From Anaerolineales bacterium UBA5195 (GTDB lineage: Bacteria; Chloroflexota; Anaerolineae; Anaerolineales; Villigracilaceae): DNA of 64,000 nucleotides. Every line of letters starts with the position of its first letter. Position 1 is the stretch's first letter. Positions 62,649-64,000 of this stretch are shown here, one piece after another. The stretch lies in NCBI GenBank assembly GCA_002412925.1, contig DHVZ01000053.1, forward strand, positions 27,145 to 91,144, read 5' to 3'. The position numbers and the translations under genes are program-made. Below the pieces are notes generated by a model. It ran no database searches. It was not told the origin of the DNA and was given only the letters and a program-made list of their open reading frames with translations.

Positions 62649-63299
62649 TTAACTTGTCAACCGCCGCGTTGAATTCCCTCTCAATAAGAAGGTCAGCACA
62701 AACCCGGCGATAAATCCGCCGATGTGCGCCATGTAGGCCACGCCGCCTGTGTCGGCTGTATTGGCAATCGAACCGACGCCGCTAAAAAGCTGTAGAACGA
62801 TCCAGAGTCCAATGACGATCAGCGCGGGCACTTGAATGACTCGTTGGCCTTGCAAAACACTGACTTTTCCCTGGGGGAAGAGCAAAATGTAAGCGCCGAG
62901 AACACCGGCAATCGCTCCAGAAGCTCCCAGATTGGGGATATTTGAGCTGAGGCTAAAAGCTAACTGGGCAAAAGTGGCTGCCAATCCACAGAGCAGGTAG
63001 AAGATGGCGAACTTGAGATGTCCGAAGCGGTCTTCGACATTGTCGCCGAAAATCCACAGGTACAGCATGTTGCCTCCCAAGTGGAGCCATCCGGCGTGCA
63101 TGAACATGGACGTGAACAAAGTCAGAAAGTCACCGGCGGGATTGGCCAGGAAGCGGCTGGGGACAAAAGCCCACTGGATGATAAACTCGTCACCAGCGGT
63201 CAGTTCAAAGAAGAAGAACAGGACGTTCAGGGCAATCAAAGCATAGGTAACCATTGGGACTGTTCTACGCGCACTATTATCATCACCGATAGGGAACAT
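62649..63299 (-). CDS. Rhomboid-family intramembrane serine protease
   Basis: A 216-residue membrane protein with six helices. The catalytic Ser127 is in GASGAIAGVLG, His192 in AHIGGFIAG and Asn77 in LGGNMLYLW, all in rhomboid order. It cleaves membrane-embedded substrates. It is transcribed against the signalling cluster, ending 34 bp after it. The 224 bp upstream of its start show no gene. Confidence 0.92.
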   Translation of the reverse strand: MFPIGDDNSARRTVPMVTYALIALNVLFFFFELTAGDEFIIQWAFVPSRFLANPAGDFLTLFTSMFMHAGWLHLGGNMLYLWIFGDNVEDRFGHLKFAIFYLLCGLAATFAQLAFSLSSNIPNLGASGAIAGVLGAYILLFPQGKVSVLQGQRVIQVPALIVIGLWIVLQLFSGVGSIANTADTGGVAYMAHIGGFIAGFVLTFLLRGNSTRRLTS

Positions 63300-63523
63300 G
63301 GAATTTATCTCCTTTTATTGTATGTTCGTTGGCGCTGTTTACCAACGATTGATAGATGACCACTCTCGGGGCATCCTACTGCTTGTTGCATAAATATCTA
63401 AACTTTTCGAGCCAGAAAATGGCTAATATCGAGCAAATCAGTTTAGAAAGTTACGCAGTACTCTGTAACCGCAGCAAGCATCATGAGACTCAAATGCGAA
63501 GATCCCTGCATCCAAGCGGATTT

Positions 63524-63916
63524 CTATTCCGTGGTTTTACCGTCAAAGTGTTCGTCATCCTTCTCGGCTTCAGCACGGATCTTGTGGATAACGCCGTCCC
63601 GATGATTCGGCGGCGCGTAGAGCGTATAGAGTTTGAGAGGAACACTGCCGGTATTGAGGATGTTGTGGTTTGCCCCGGCTGGGACGAGCACGGCGAATCC
63701 CGCTTTGATCGCTGTGTGAACGCCATCGAGAATGGCCTCGCCCGTTCCTTCTTCCACACGAAAGAACTGATCGAGCGTATGCACTTCCATCCCGATCTCT
63801 TCTTTGGGCTTTAAGGCCATTACCACCAGTTGGCAGTTTTTGGCGGTGTAAAGCACCTGGCGAAAATTAGAATTCTTAACAGCGATCTCTTCGATGTTTT
63901 GGATGTAGCCTTTCAT
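63524..63916 (-). CDS. Cupin-domain protein
   Basis: A 130-residue single-domain cupin. Motif 1 has EIGMEVHTLDQFFRVEEG (one His) and motif 2 has VLVPAGANHNILN (second His). ATG 63916 follows AGGATTAACC; the extra codons up to 63973 have no cupin content. It is a small beta-barrel that may bind a metal. Its substrate is not evident. Confidence 0.85.
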   Translation of the reverse strand: MKGYIQNIEEIAVKNSNFRQVLYTAKNCQLVVMALKPKEEIGMEVHTLDQFFRVEEGTGEAILDGVHTAIKAGFAVLVPAGANHNILNTGSVPLKLYTLYAPPNHRDGVIHKIRAEAEKDDEHFDGKTTE

Positions 63917-63947
63917 GGTTAATCCTCCAGTGTTCTTGAAATGGCCG

Positions 63948-64000
63948 CTATTCGCTGGCGTTTTGTAAGGCAAATTCCCAATTGATCAGTTTGTCGAGCA
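63948..64000 (-). CDS. C-terminal fragment of an unidentified gene at the window edge
   Basis: On the minus strand the frame LDKLINWEFALQNASE, then TAG, runs in from the window edge. It has the look of a real helical C-terminus and ends about 30 bp before the cupin start. Too little is visible to identify it; another frame is also open. Confidence 0.35.
   Translation of the reverse strand, partial: LDKLINWEFALQNASE

Noticed and set aside
63356..63814. Plus-strand open frame of 152 codons opposite the cupin gene
   Set aside because: It is antisense to a gene with both cupin motifs and lacks any domain of its own.

Overview
The window reads as a chromosomal segment of a Chloroflexota-like bacterium, probably Anaerolineae. 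This is inference from gene content: a Tat-lipoprotein sugar-binding protein, a fused E1 2-oxoacid dehydrogenase, a long heme operon with both HemQ and a radical-SAM enzyme, many PAS histidine kinases, and coding genes peppered with short palindromes and 7-bp repeats. There are no rRNA genes, CRISPR arrays, transposases or phage genes.

Region 1 (1-13728, + strand) is a sugar uptake and catabolism cluster. It holds a partial fucose/arabinose-isomerase-like enzyme, a TIM-barrel epimerase, an ABC importer (binding lipoprotein and two permeases, no ATPase), an SGNH esterase, an FGGY kinase, a Rossmann-SAF oxidoreductase, a zinc alcohol dehydrogenase, VOC and Dabb proteins, transaldolase and ribulose-phosphate epimerase. 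The likely flow is import, isomerisation or oxidation, phosphorylation, then the non-oxidative pentose phosphate pathway. A decayed DeoR-type regulator (stop codon plus frameshift) sits at its end.

Region 2 (13878-20858, +) encodes a 2-oxoacid dehydrogenase complex (fused E1 alpha-beta, E2, E3) followed by transketolase. Region 3 (20859-21468) is a convergent intergenic stretch with terminators and a decayed tRNA-Lys-like sequence.

Region 4 (21469-33235, - strand) is a tightly packed heme operon, in transcription order hemA, hemC, hemD, hemB, a radical SAM/SPASM gene, hemQ, hemE, two DUF4491-like membrane proteins, hemH, hemG(Y), hemL and a duplicated small membrane protein. The set fits the coproporphyrin-dependent route. 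Region 5 (33571-40987, -) is a Wadjet-type jetABCD system led by a small XRE regulator, whose start lies on a perfect palindrome inside a good promoter, and trailed by a SWIM zinc-finger protein.

Region 6 (41350-62615, +) is about 21 kb of signalling genes, many overlapping. It begins with a cobalamin-binding protein carrying the W-x9-EH photoreceptor motif of CarH-type light sensors. Then come a soluble kinase, a REC-kinase, a REC-7xPAS-kinase, a 5TM-LYT/GAF/PAS kinase, a membrane kinase whose phospho-acceptor His is Glu, a 7TM/sensor/PAS kinase, a double receiver, a BarA-type hybrid kinase with HPt, and a REC-TadZ/CpaE-like ATPase. No DNA-binding output domain occurs in it. The end holds a rhomboid protease and a cupin (-).

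The most unusual signals are the B12 photosensor-kinase cluster with its pseudo-kinase, and the repeated in-frame colonisation of conserved genes by heptad and REP-like repeats.
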